From an uncultured Dysgonomonas sp. (lineage in GTDB: Bacteria > Bacteroidota > Bacteroidia > Bacteroidales > Dysgonomonadaceae): 64,000 bases of DNA. The DNA lies in assembly GCA_937995835.1 (NCBI GenBank), contig CALKIV010000003.1, forward strand, positions 1 to 64,000, written 5' to 3'. Under the pieces are notes generated by a model. That model saw only the letters and a program-made list of their open reading frames with translations, was not told the origin of the DNA and did not search any database. This document shows, in pieces, positions 40,424-48,337 of the stretch (position 1 is its first letter; each line of letters starts with the position of its first letter). Position numbers and translations under genes: made by a program.

Positions 40424-41197
40424 TTATAGTCTATAACTAGCTCCTATAACAAAGTAGATATTTCTCATTTTCATATCCACACCTGTAAAACTAGACGGGA
40501 AAATAGGAGTCAAGCTATAAGTAAGATCTCCATAGATGCCAAATCTTCCAGGGAAAATATGTTCGAAGCCAAGACTTACTCCCATATCAAAGTTTCTCAT
40601 CTCCTTCCCAAAGTCGAATGTCGCATCATTTTTGTTAGGGATATCTATTTTTTCACTATTAATGATATCGTTGATATTATCATCAACACGTCTAAGATAA
40701 CCATCCCAAACAGTACCCGAAAACTCAGCGCTACTACGATATGAAACATATGCTCCTCCTCTGATTTTCCATGTAGGATTCAGATCATAGGCAATTCTAA
40801 CAGGAAGAGTGGCATAAGCTATCTTAACACGAGTTTCATTTTTTCCCGTAAAGTAACCTTGGATCTCATCACCTCCATATATCACCTTAGTATACATATA
40901 TTTAACTTCATCTCTTGCTCCCATTCCTTTCCAGTCAAGGGTAATACCACTCTCTAATGACCATCTTTCACCTGCCTGATAGGATATATTATACCCCAAC
41001 TGTGGCGTAAATTGGGGCCAATAGCTACTTATCTTTCTCACTTCACGTGGCAAAGGTATAGGCATTGTTCCTCCTAGATGATAACCTACTACTATTTTAT
41101 GGCTGAACTCTCCTTTGGCTTTCTCTTGCCCTGCTACTTTAGATGTAAAACACAAAAGCAATGCTAGGATAACGATGATATAATTATTGAATTTCAT
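40424..41197 (-). CDS. Porin-like outer-membrane beta-barrel protein
   Basis: The product is 257 residues with a signal peptide ending 'KVAGQ'. Alternating hydrophobic strands and a C-terminal 'MRNIYFVIGASYRL' fit an 8-10-stranded outer-membrane barrel of the PorT/OmpW-like 'outer membrane beta-barrel' group common in Bacteroidota. 'HKIVVGYHLGGT' and 'WSLESGITLDWKG' are typical strand pairs. It follows the PCMD lipoprotein gene by 25 bases on the same strand, so the two probably act together at the outer membrane. A specific function cannot be given. Confidence 0.8.
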   Translation of the reverse strand: MKFNNYIIVILALLLCFTSKVAGQEKAKGEFSHKIVVGYHLGGTMPIPLPREVRKISSYWPQFTPQLGYNISYQAGERWSLESGITLDWKGMGARDEVKYMYTKVIYGGDEIQGYFTGKNETRVKIAYATLPVRIAYDLNPTWKIRGGAYVSYRSSAEFSGTVWDGYLRRVDDNINDIINSEKIDIPNKNDATFDFGKEMRNFDMGVSLGFEHIFPGRFGIYGDLTYSLTPIFPSSFTGVDMKMRNIYFVIGASYRL

Positions 41198-41222
41198 TAT
41201 TGTCGTTTTAAATGTATCATTA

Positions 41223-42383
41223 TTATTTTAGGAAATCATCTTTGTCTTCATCTTCTTCGCAAACGATTCTCAAATCATCCACAATGAGCTGACTACCCAC
41301 TGCACCTTGATACATTGCACCATCTGTACTAGAAGATAGAACTACAGCCAATTTATAATCATGAAGATCAAAATTCACCTCTTCTTTATAATCAAATTTT
41401 AATGTCAGATATTCCCAATTTTCTTTCTCACTAGTATCCTCTAAAATAGCAGTTGCTACTATTTTATCAGAAGTTTTAATATCGTTAGCAGTCAGATAAA
41501 CATTTTTACCTGCATTCTTCGGCACTTTATACAAGATTGCATAAATATCGGGTTCATCTTTGCGCTTCGAATCTTCCTTTACATCTTTTATATCTTTTAC
41601 TCCACCCTCATAACTCAAATAAGGTGAACCTGACTTATATTTATAATATGCAACAAGCACCAACGGTTTTCCTAAATCCTTAGGATGTGGTTGTCCGAAC
41701 AAAGTGGTAGAAAGAGGATCTTTCAAAGCATCTTTAATGGCAAATTTACCTCTATACATGCTTCCTGCATATACAGGAATATCCATAACCCCTACTTCTG
41801 AGTTTCTATTTCCTCTAACGGTTTCTAGCAACACAGATTTACGTCCTCCTGAACCCGGACGCCATTGATCAATACTTCTTGTTGGAAAAAAATCACCTTT
41901 ATACAATATATTCACTCCCTGATTTGCATTCACCCACATCGGATCCTTAGGTATTTCATAAGGCCTTTTTGAATTAGGGTTAACGATCAACCAATCTTCA
42001 AATCCTTGAATCAATGGATTGTAAGGGATGACTTCTACTACATAGTCTTTTGTTCTCCCCTCTTCTGAAGTCACAGTATAGATATACTTGTAATCACTCA
42101 ATTCCACAGTCTCTCCTGACGCTGGACTGATGGTTGCTTTTGGAGATACCTCAATCGTAGGAATAATTTTTCCAGATTGATATCTGGCTTTAAACTCTGC
42201 TTTATCTACATCCACTACCAAAGATATTTCATTGGTGTGTGCATTAGGTAAGTCTACAAGAAAGCCGTCGTCCTCAATAGTTACAGATAAAATATCTGCT
42301 TCTCTATTTAGAGCCTCCTCCTTAATACATGAAGTAACACACAGAGCTACTAAACATGTGGCGAGTAGTGTTTTAAAGTTCAT
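41223..42383 (-). CDS. PCMD-domain lipoprotein
   Basis: The product is 386 residues. The lipoprotein signal ends 'LCVTSC' (Cys19). A beta-rich N-terminal domain (about 30-125) contains 'ISLVVDVDKAEFK', 'ISPASGETVELSDYKYIYTV' and 'GRTKDYVVEV', as in the Ig-like DUF5018-type domains. The C-terminal putative carbohydrate metabolism domain (PCMD, about 130-380) begins 'IQGFEDW', continues with 'PMWVNANQGVN', 'RKSVLLETV' and 'GKFAIKDALKDP', and ends in 'SQLIVDDLRIVCEE'. PCMD proteins are surface lipoproteins with a jelly-roll fold and suspected glycan binding. It is the first gene of a two-gene unit with the barrel protein downstream. Confidence 0.85.
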   Translation of the reverse strand: MNFKTLLATCLVALCVTSCIKEEALNREADILSVTIEDDGFLVDLPNAHTNEISLVVDVDKAEFKARYQSGKIIPTIEVSPKATISPASGETVELSDYKYIYTVTSEEGRTKDYVVEVIPYNPLIQGFEDWLIVNPNSKRPYEIPKDPMWVNANQGVNILYKGDFFPTRSIDQWRPGSGGRKSVLLETVRGNRNSEVGVMDIPVYAGSMYRGKFAIKDALKDPLSTTLFGQPHPKDLGKPLVLVAYYKYKSGSPYLSYEGGVKDIKDVKEDSKRKDEPDIYAILYKVPKNAGKNVYLTANDIKTSDKIVATAILEDTSEKENWEYLTLKFDYKEEVNFDLHDYKLAVVLSSSTDGAMYQGAVGSQLIVDDLRIVCEEDEDKDDFLK

Positions 42384-42507
42384 TATTTTCTTAATTATTT
42401 AAAATTCATTTTCAAAAAATCAATCAAAGATACAATAATTAAGCTCACTTTTTTATTTTTCTGAGCAAATTACTACTTCAAACGAATAAGTGTGATACAT
42501 AAAAAAC

Positions 42508-42546
42508 AAGAGTTCAATCACATGTCAGAGATGTGACTGAACTCTT
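42508..42546 (-). terminator. Terminator after the DUF3836 gene
   Basis: Sixteen-base arms (42508-42523 and 42531-42546; outer AAGAGTTCA with TGAACTCTT) contain one mismatch that is a wobble pair on the minus strand. The loop is 7 bases and the minus strand continues into GTTTTTT. It lies 27 bases after the DUF3836 stop. Confidence 0.82.
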
Positions 42547-42573
42547 ATCGTTCATAATATATTTGCTAGATTG

Positions 42574-42984
42574 TTATTGTCTAACGTTTACCGATGTGGA
42601 GCCATCGCCCCTGTTCACAAATTCGTTTCTTTGTTTAGCTTTCCAATCTTTCTTTCTTGCATCCCATTCGCTAAAGTTCATAGCAACTGGTTTGTTTGGT
42701 GAAGCTTGGTCATACTCATACTCTAATTTTTGAGCACCGATCCATCCTAGATCTAGATCCCATTTATAAACAACTTTTTCTTGTATATTTCCTGCCAAGT
42801 CATATCTATATGTTGATTTTTGAATTGGCTCTGTTGAGTTTGCTCTAAAAGTTGTAAATTCTTTTATGCTTCCTGTCTCAGTATTTTGTATATTGCTATA
42901 AGTTGTAGTTTCAGGATCACTTGCAAAGATGCTTATAGAAAAAAGCATACCTACTAGAAATAAAAATGATAATTTTGTTTTCAT
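42574..42984 (-). CDS. DUF3836-family secreted protein
   Basis: The product is 136 residues with a signal peptide (1-21, ending 'SIFAS'). The rest is a set of short beta repeats of the form 'YRYDLAGNIQEKVVYKWDLD', 'WIGAQKLEYEYDQ' and 'NFSEWDARKKDWKAKQRNEF', characteristic of DUF3836 proteins found mainly in Bacteroides and relatives. Function is unknown. The start is well supported: an AGGAGG Shine-Dalgarno sequence lies 8 bases before the ATG, which is unusual in this phylum. The gene is monocistronic with its own terminator. Confidence 0.85.
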   Translation of the reverse strand: MKTKLSFLFLVGMLFSISIFASDPETTTYSNIQNTETGSIKEFTTFRANSTEPIQKSTYRYDLAGNIQEKVVYKWDLDLGWIGAQKLEYEYDQASPNKPVAMNFSEWDARKKDWKAKQRNEFVNRGDGSTSVNVRQ

Positions 42985-42992
42985 GACTAATC

Positions 42993-42998
42993 CCTCCT
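42993..42998 (-). promoter_or_regulatory. Strong Shine-Dalgarno site of the DUF3836 gene
   Basis: AGGAGG on the minus strand lies 8 bases before the ATG. Most genes in this window, as in the phylum generally, have only A-rich leaders, so this near-perfect site stands out and fixes the start. Confidence 0.6.
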
Positions 42999-43030
42999 GT
43001 TATTTTTTGGTTTGGTTTTAATTTCTAATT

Positions 43031-43038
43031 CAAAGATA
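43031..43038 (-). promoter_or_regulatory. Likely -7 box of the DUF3836 gene
   Basis: TATCTTTG on the minus strand matches TAnnTTTG exactly, 46 bases before the ATG. No TTG lies at the standard -33 spacing. Confidence 0.4.
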
Positions 43039-43424
43039 GATCATTATTCTTTCAATATGATATTTTTAAAGTTAACTAATGTTAATTAAACAGTGAATCA
43101 TAATGCAAATATGTTAATTTAAGCATTTAAAAGAGCAATATGACAAATCTCTCATTTCAATATGTAAGCAAAACTGACCTTAATCGATCTTTTTGAAATC
43201 AAAGCGAGCCTGCCCCCTGTTTTTTTGAAACATATTATCTCTAAAGCACCACATTGGACGTTTTTTAAAGAAAAACTATCTTTTTGTACAACAAGAAACC
43301 ATGAAGGTTCTTTCTGGCTTTTTTTTCTCAAATAAAATAGCGAAATTTGAGAACAAATAGAAGAATCTGAAAATTCATTTATACATATATAAATAAACAA
43401 CAATCAATCAAATTTAATCAACTA

Positions 43425-45071
43425 ATGGTAAAAAGTGCATTACAAGTGGCTAGAGCAGCCTATCAGCCAAAAATGCCTAAGGCATTATATGGCGCAGTAA
43501 AAGTGGAAAATGGCGCAGCTACAGAATCTGTTGCAGATCAAACTGAAGTGAAGAAATTATTTCCTAACACCTATGGCATGCCCACTTTAAAATTTGTTGA
43601 ATCATCAGAAAAAACAAACCATGCTCCTATCAATGTAGGTGTGATTCTTTCTGGAGGTCAAGCACCCGGAGGTCACAATGTGATAGCTGGTATTTTTGAT
43701 GGTATTAAAGCAATGAATAAAGATAGCCGTCTATATGGATTCTTAATGGGTCCCGGTGGACTTATTAATCATAAATATCAAGAATTGACTGCTGACATCA
43801 TTGACGAGTATCGCAACACGGGTGGTTTCGATATCATAGGATCAGGTCGTGACAAACTGGAAACAAAAGAGCAGTTTGACAAAGGATTAGAGATCTTGAA
43901 AAAACTGGATGTTAAAGCTCTTGTTATTATTGGAGGTGACGACTCAAACACAAATGCATGTGTTCTAGCAGAATACTATTCAGCTATCAATGCAGGAGTT
44001 CAAGTTATCGGTTGTCCTAAAACAATTGATGGCGACCTTAAGAACGAAATGATTGAGGCATCATTTGGTTTCGATACTGCTTGTAAAGTGTATTCAGAAG
44101 TAATTGGAAACATTCAACGCGACTGTAATTCAGCTCGTAAATATTGGCACTTCATCAAAGTAATGGGGCGTTCAGCTTCGCATATCGCACTAGAATGTGC
44201 TCTGCAAACTCAACCTAACGTTTGTTTAGTTTCTGAAGAAGTAGAAGCAAAAGGTCAATCACTAGATGAAATTGTAACATACATTGCAAATGTTGTTGCT
44301 AAACGTGCCGAAAATGGAAACAACTTTGGAACAGTAATCATTCCGGAAGGCTTGATAGAATTCATTCCTGCTATGAAAGCTTTGATCTCAGAATTGAATG
44401 ATTTCTTAGCACATAATCAAGAAGAATTTAATGCTACAGCAAAAGACAAACAACTTGCATACGTTGCTAGCCACCTAAGCGATACAAACAAAGTTGTTTT
44501 CGAAAGCCTACCTGAAGGTGTCGCACGCCAATTGACTCTAGATCGTGACCCTCACGGAAACGTTCAAGTTTCATTGATCGAAACTGAAAAGCTTTTAGCT
44601 GACATGGTAGAAGCTAAATTGAAAAAGATGAAAGCTGAAGGGAAATATGTTGGTAAATTTGCTAAACAAGGACACTTCTTCGGGTATGAAGGACGTTGCG
44701 CAGCTCCTTCTAACTTTGATGCTGACTACTGCTATTCTTTAGGATACACAGCTTCTGCACTTATAGGTGCGGGCAAAACAGGCTATATGTCATCGGTGAG
44801 AAACACAACAGCTTCTGCTAATGAATGGATAGCTGGTGGTGTACCTACAACAATGATGATGAATATGGAGCGTCGTCATGGAGAAATGAAACCAGTGATT
44901 CAAAAAGCTCTTGTTAAATTAGATGGAGCTCCATTCAAATTCTTTGAAAAGAACAGAGAAAAATGGGCTGTAGAAACTGCATATGTATATCCAGGACCAA
45001 TTCAATATTTTGGGCCAACAGAAGTATGCGATCAAACAACAAAAACTCTAAAACTAGAAAGTGAAAAATAA
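43425..45071 (+). CDS. pfp: Pyrophosphate--fructose 6-phosphate 1-phosphotransferase
   Basis: The product is 548 residues, the length of the long PPi-PFK group (plant beta-subunit/Bacteroides type). It reversibly phosphorylates fructose 6-phosphate with pyrophosphate in the cytoplasm. Key motifs are '[18 protein letters not shown]' at the phosphate loop, '[11 protein letters not shown]', where Asp at the position taken by Gly in ATP-dependent enzymes gives PPi specificity, and '[10 protein letters not shown]', with the catalytic Asp and the PPi-linked Lys. '[16 protein letters not shown]' and '[17 protein letters not shown]' belong to the sugar phosphate site. Codons look more regular than in neighbouring genes, consistent with high expression. 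A terminator begins 23 bases after the stop. Confidence 0.95.
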   Translation: MVKSALQVARAAYQPKMPKALYGAVKVENGAATESVADQTEVKKLFPNTYGMPTLKFVESSEKTNHAPINVGVILSGGQAPGGHNVIAGIFDGIKAMNKDSRLYGFLMGPGGLINHKYQELTADIIDEYRNTGGFDIIGSGRDKLETKEQFDKGLEILKKLDVKALVIIGGDDSNTNACVLAEYYSAINAGVQVIGCPKTIDGDLKNEMIEASFGFDTACKVYSEVIGNIQRDCNSARKYWHFIKVMGRSASHIALECALQTQPNVCLVSEEVEAKGQSLDEIVTYIANVVAKRAENGNNFGTVIIPEGLIEFIPAMKALISELNDFLAHNQEEFNATAKDKQLAYVASHLSDTNKVVFESLPEGVARQLTLDRDPHGNVQVSLIETEKLLADMVEAKLKKMKAEGKYVGKFAKQGHFFGYEGRCAAPSNFDADYCYSLGYTASALIGAGKTGYMSSVRNTTASANEWIAGGVPTTMMMNMERRHGEMKPVIQKALVKLDGAPFKFFEKNREKWAVETAYVYPGPIQYFGPTEVCDQTTKTLKLESEK

Positions 45072-45094
45072 GCTTTTCTAAACAATAGATTGTT

Positions 45095-45122
45095 AAAGGG
45101 GTTGCAATCGTGCAACCTCTTT
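45095..45122 (+). terminator. Terminator after pfp
   Basis: Twelve-base arms, AAAGGGGTTGCA (45095-45106) and TGCAACCTCTTT (45111-45122), include one G-U pair and enclose ATCG. A TACTTTTTATTT tail follows. Confidence 0.85.
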
Positions 45123-45130
45123 ACTTTTTA

Positions 45131-45161
45131 TTTGAATAACACTTTTTTAGTATTAAATTTG
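45131..45161 (+). promoter_or_regulatory. Bacteroides-type promoter before the 45221 gene
   Basis: TTTG (45131-45134), 19 bases, then TAAATTTG (45154-45161) is a full match to the -33/-7 consensus. It lies directly after the pfp terminator. A second TAnnTTTG, TAAGTTTG (45212-45219), abuts the ATG but lacks a TTG partner and would leave no leader. Confidence 0.65.
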
Positions 45162-45220
45162 AACCTTGACAGAAGCATTATAATTATAGATGTGCAATCT
45201 TTATTCTCATCTAAGTTTGC

Positions 45221-46036
45221 ATGATGAATAGAACCTTTATCAAAATTTCTTTATTGGTTGTCCTCTTCTTGCTAGCCTGTGGCTATGGAATCAATCTATT
45301 CCAAACCATTAGCTACAACAGAAGGGTGTTGGCTACCAATATCTATGACTACATACCACACGATGCTGATTATGTCGTAAATTTTAGTCGTAATCATCAT
45401 TTTGAGGAATATTTTGTACTAGATAGTACAAACAGCTTTATTATAAATGCCATAAACGAAAACATCACTTACCCATTACTAATTATAAAGAAAAAGTCAG
45501 AAGAAAATCTGCTCCTTTGCAGAGTGACCAAAGAGCAAGAAAAACAGATCAAAACTATTATAGAAAATCAAATTGCGCCTTATCACCTTCCGACAAAACG
45601 CAAAGAAGATAATCGCAACATTTATTTTTACTCTCTTCCCCAAAATAAATTTATGGTTGCTCTATTGCAAGATGGTGTATTAGCTATCAGTCTAGATTAT
45701 TTACAAATAGAAGACTTTATACATAGTGACAGATCAATTCCTAATATTTTAATACAGGAAAATGCACAGTCTAATTATTTCATCCAAAAGACATACGAAA
45801 GTTCTCCCATCAGTTTTTTCATCAACTATGATAGTACCTTATATGCACTTTCTTACTCTCTTATTAAGGAAAATATAAACATAGAAGGAAAATATTTTGG
45901 CAAACAATGTGCTGATTCCATTCCTATCAGCTACAATAAAATCAACCAACTTTTGAAATTAGACCATCACCATACTGATAGTGTAATCTGGGAAAATGAT
46001 TGCTTTTTGAAAATTAAAATAAACAAAACCGAATAG
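45221..46036 (+). CDS. Membrane-anchored protein of unknown function
   Basis: The product is 271 residues and I do not recognise its family. One hydrophobic helix near the N-terminus (about 6-26) acts as signal anchor, so most of the protein should be periplasmic. The body has '[14 protein letters not shown]', '[18 protein letters not shown]' and '[18 protein letters not shown]', an alternating beta/alpha pattern faintly reminiscent of DUF3352-type periplasmic proteins, but too weak to name. Two ATG codons are adjacent (45221 and 45224). It has its own promoter and lies 61 bases before mscL, with an 18-base palindrome in that gap. Confidence 0.75.
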   Translation: MMNRTFIKISLLVVLFLLACGYGINLFQTISYNRRVLATNIYDYIPHDADYVVNFSRNHHFEEYFVLDSTNSFIINAINENITYPLLIIKKKSEENLLLCRVTKEQEKQIKTIIENQIAPYHLPTKRKEDNRNIYFYSLPQNKFMVALLQDGVLAISLDYLQIEDFIHSDRSIPNILIQENAQSNYFIQKTYESSPISFFINYDSTLYALSYSLIKENINIEGKYFGKQCADSIPISYNKINQLLKLDHHHTDSVIWENDCFLKIKINKTE

Positions 46037-46039
46037 AAT

Positions 46040-46057
46040 TTGTTTATTAATAAACAA
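46040..46057. repeat. 18-base perfect palindrome upstream of mscL
   Basis: TTGTTTATTAATAAACAA is a perfect palindrome beginning 3 bases after the stop of the 45221 gene and ending 40 bases before the mscL ATG. It could be a dimeric repressor site or a weak hairpin; there is no T-run after it. Confidence 0.45.
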
Positions 46058-46097
46058 TAGAGTTTATTTACAAATAAGAATATTTAACTATAAAAAC

Positions 46098-46505
46098 ATG
46101 TCAATAGTAAAAGAATTAAAAGCCTTCATGCTACGAGGTAATGTCGTAGATATGGCAGTTGGGGTTATCATTGGTGGTGCATTCGGAAAGATTGTTTCCT
46201 CGTTGGTTAGTGATGTAATCATGCCTCCTATCGGAATGTTGATAGCGGGAGTAGATTTTTCAAAATTGAGTTTCGTGCTAAAAGATGCAGCTGAGGGAGC
46301 TGAAGCCGTAACACTAAACTATGGAGCATTCCTACAAACAGTGTTTGACTTTGCAATTATCGGGACAGTAATCTTCTTTGCAATCAAAGGAATCAATATG
46401 CTAAATAGCCCTAAGGAAGAAGAAGCTGTGGCACCTGAAGAGCCAAAACCAACAAAAGAAGAAGTACTTTTGGCTGAAATTAGAGACTTATTAAAAAATA
46501 AATAA
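46098..46505 (+). CDS. mscL: Large-conductance mechanosensitive channel MscL
   Basis: The product is 135 residues, the usual MscL length. The N-terminal amphipathic helix '[20 protein letters not shown]' leads into TM1 ('[20 protein letters not shown]') and '[10 protein letters not shown]', the most conserved block of the family and the pore constriction. TM2 is '[18 protein letters not shown]'. A charged cytoplasmic helix ('[14 protein letters not shown]') closes the pentamer bundle. It opens under membrane tension to release solutes on hypo-osmotic shock. An M48 protease gene follows after 7 bases, so the two are probably cotranscribed. Confidence 0.97.
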   Translation: MSIVKELKAFMLRGNVVDMAVGVIIGGAFGKIVSSLVSDVIMPPIGMLIAGVDFSKLSFVLKDAAEGAEAVTLNYGAFLQTVFDFAIIGTVIFFAIKGINMLNSPKEEEAVAPEEPKPTKEEVLLAEIRDLLKNK

Positions 46506-46512
46506 ACAAACA

Positions 46513-47370
46513 ATGAAAACACAAATAGCAATACTTAGTATCGTATTATTTATTCTATCAGGCTGTACCAGCGTGCCTATAACAGGTAGAAAACAATTAA
46601 ATCTGGTGGGAGATCAAGAGATACTATCTGCTAGTTTTCAACAATATGGAGCATTCATTAAGGATGCTCCCTTGTCTAATAATGCCGCACAAACTGCCCT
46701 TGTTCAGAAAGTAGGAAAGAGAATTGCCACAGCAGTGGAAACCTACCTCAAAAACAATGGTCTGGCTGACGAAGTACAAAACTATAAATGGGAATTTCAC
46801 TTAGTAAAAAGTAATGAAGTAAATGCTTGGTGTATGCCAGGAGGCAAAATTGTGGTCTTCGAAGGTATTTTACCGTATACCCAAGATGAAACAGGCATGG
46901 CTGTCGTTATGGGACATGAAGTCGCTCATGCCGTAGCCAAACACTCTAACGAACGTATGAGTCAAGAAATCATCAGAGCCAAAGGCTCTGCCATCCTTTC
47001 TGCAGCTGTTGCATCCTCTTCAGGAGTCGCACAGCAAGCAGCGTCTACCCTCTATGGGCTAGGAAGTCAAGGTGTGATGTTAAAATACTCACGTAACCAT
47101 GAGTTGGAAGCTGACCATTTGGGGTTAATTTTCATGGCAATGGCTGGCTATGATCCATCACATGCAGCTGCATTTTGGCAAAGAATGTCTGCAGGTGGAT
47201 CTGGAGGCACTCCTGAATTTATGAGTACCCACCCTTCTGACGGGACACGTGTCAACGAAATTAACAAACATCTGCCGGAAGTTATGCCGTATTACACGGG
47301 AGCAAAAGGGACAAAGCCACAACCCTCAAACACAAAGAATGTAAAGACTAGCAAAGAGTGGACCTTCTAA
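46513..47370 (+). CDS. M48-family metalloprotease lipoprotein
   Basis: The product is 285 residues with a lipoprotein signal ending 'LSGC' (Cys18). 'VPITGRKQLNLVGD' is the standard opening of LoiP/YcaL/BepA-like M48 proteases. The zinc site is His135-Glu136-Val-Ala-His139 in 'MGHEVAHAVAKH', with the third ligand Glu in 'HELEADHLGL'. 'AWCMPGGKIVVFEGIL' forms the edge strand over the active site, and 'STHPSDGTRVNEI' is the conserved C-terminal block. It probably degrades misfolded outer-membrane proteins. It follows mscL by 7 bases and ends at a strong terminator. Confidence 0.95.
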   Translation: MKTQIAILSIVLFILSGCTSVPITGRKQLNLVGDQEILSASFQQYGAFIKDAPLSNNAAQTALVQKVGKRIATAVETYLKNNGLADEVQNYKWEFHLVKSNEVNAWCMPGGKIVVFEGILPYTQDETGMAVVMGHEVAHAVAKHSNERMSQEIIRAKGSAILSAAVASSSGVAQQAASTLYGLGSQGVMLKYSRNHELEADHLGLIFMAMAGYDPSHAAAFWQRMSAGGSGGTPEFMSTHPSDGTRVNEINKHLPEVMPYYTGAKGTKPQPSNTKNVKTSKEWTF

Positions 47371-47401
47371 CAGCATAAAGAATAATACACATCATATTGA
47401 G

Positions 47402-47440
47402 AAATCTACAAGATTTAGTACCTTCGAATCTTGTAGATTT
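47402..47440 (+). terminator. Terminator of the mscL-M48 unit
   Basis: Perfect 14-base arms, AAATCTACAAGATT (47402-47415) and AATCTTGTAGATTT (47427-47440), enclose an 11-base loop. TTTATTTTAT follows. Confidence 0.85.
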
Positions 47441-47457
47441 TTTATTTTATACCTATT

Positions 47458-48267
47458 ATGATACATCACATAAAATATTTGCTAATTATCTCCATATTTC
47501 TTTATAGTTGTTCAAATGACTTTAGACCCGAATATCAGAAAGAATTGATGTATGACGGTTGCCCTGTAGCCATAGACACTATGAATCTGAAAACATATTT
47601 GGTGCTCCAACAAAACGATTCAACAAAACTCGGAGACTTGTATGACGAAACAACCAAGTGGTATGATCTGAATGGGTATCACTCCATGACCGTTTCCTCT
47701 ACTTATCTAAAAGGAGCCGTTAGAACTTCAAAAGAAGAAATAACGCGAGACAAATACTCGCTACCTGTAGCAAAAAACACATTGGTAGAAGCCGAGGGAA
47801 CAGAACCTCTGGTGACTCTTAGCAGGCTAAAGAACCGCAAAAAAGGCAAGGAAGAATGGCTTTTCAGACATTATCTTGACCCTGAAAAATATTTAGAAGA
47901 CGCCTCTACCCTATCTTATTCTGAAAAGAAACGTACAATATATAAAGTGGACTCTACGACAGATACCTTACAGGTAAAAGGAATAGATGTATTTGATGGA
48001 GCAGGTAGATTAGTTCAACAAATTCCCGTGAATATCAAAGAGCGTGCACCACATATAAAGACATACTATAATAGTGAAACAGGATATGTTGATTCAATTA
48101 TTTCAGCAGTATATAAACAAAATGATAGTGCGAAAGTCATCCTACAGAGAGAGATAGAACGATACACTTACGAATGGAATGAAAAGAAGGTACCTTCAAG
48201 AAGATATACTTATCTAAATGATTCGCTGTCATATATAACTGATTATCACTATGGATACAGAAAATAA
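47458..48267 (+). CDS. Lipoprotein of unknown function
   Basis: The product is 269 residues with a lipoprotein signal ending 'FLYSC' (Cys18). I do not recognise a family. The body is beta-rich with repeated 'Y..tg..D..i' strands, for example 'IDVFDGAGRLVQQIPVN', 'TYYNSETGYVDSIISAVYKQ' and 'RYTYEWNEKKVPSRRYTYLN', a style shared with DUF3836 and YD-repeat proteins but without their defining motif. The ATG lies 17 bases after a terminator, so any promoter must overlap that hairpin region. A bidirectional terminator begins 5 bases after its stop. Confidence 0.75.
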   Translation: MIHHIKYLLIISIFLYSCSNDFRPEYQKELMYDGCPVAIDTMNLKTYLVLQQNDSTKLGDLYDETTKWYDLNGYHSMTVSSTYLKGAVRTSKEEITRDKYSLPVAKNTLVEAEGTEPLVTLSRLKNRKKGKEEWLFRHYLDPEKYLEDASTLSYSEKKRTIYKVDSTTDTLQVKGIDVFDGAGRLVQQIPVNIKERAPHIKTYYNSETGYVDSIISAVYKQNDSAKVILQREIERYTYEWNEKKVPSRRYTYLNDSLSYITDYHYGYRK

Positions 48268-48271
48268 AAAA

Positions 48272-48300
48272 TGGGAAGGATTGTTTATAAATCCTTCCCA
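48272..48300. terminator. Bidirectional terminator between 47458 gene and TonB receptor
   Basis: Perfect 11-base arms, TGGGAAGGATT (48272-48282) and AATCCTTCCCA (48290-48300), enclose a 7-base loop. T-rich tails follow on both strands (CTTTTAG on plus, TTTTTTATTTT on minus). Confidence 0.85.
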
Positions 48301-48337
48301 CTTTTAGTTTATCTATTCTTTATATCATAACTATACC

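Larger units (their letters stand above)
42985..43424. other. Divergent intergenic region, DUF3836 to PPi-PFK
   Basis: This 440-base AT-rich gap holds the Shine-Dalgarno and -7 motifs of the DUF3836 gene near its left end. An 83-codon minus-strand frame (43152-43403) has no recognisable family, signal or spacing and is probably chance. I see no clear plus-strand promoter box for the kinase gene. Confidence 0.55.

Noticed and set aside
43152..43403. 83-codon minus-strand open frame in the DUF3836-pfp gap
   Set aside because: There is no family resemblance, signal peptide, promoter or ribosome site, and the composition is that of intergenic DNA.
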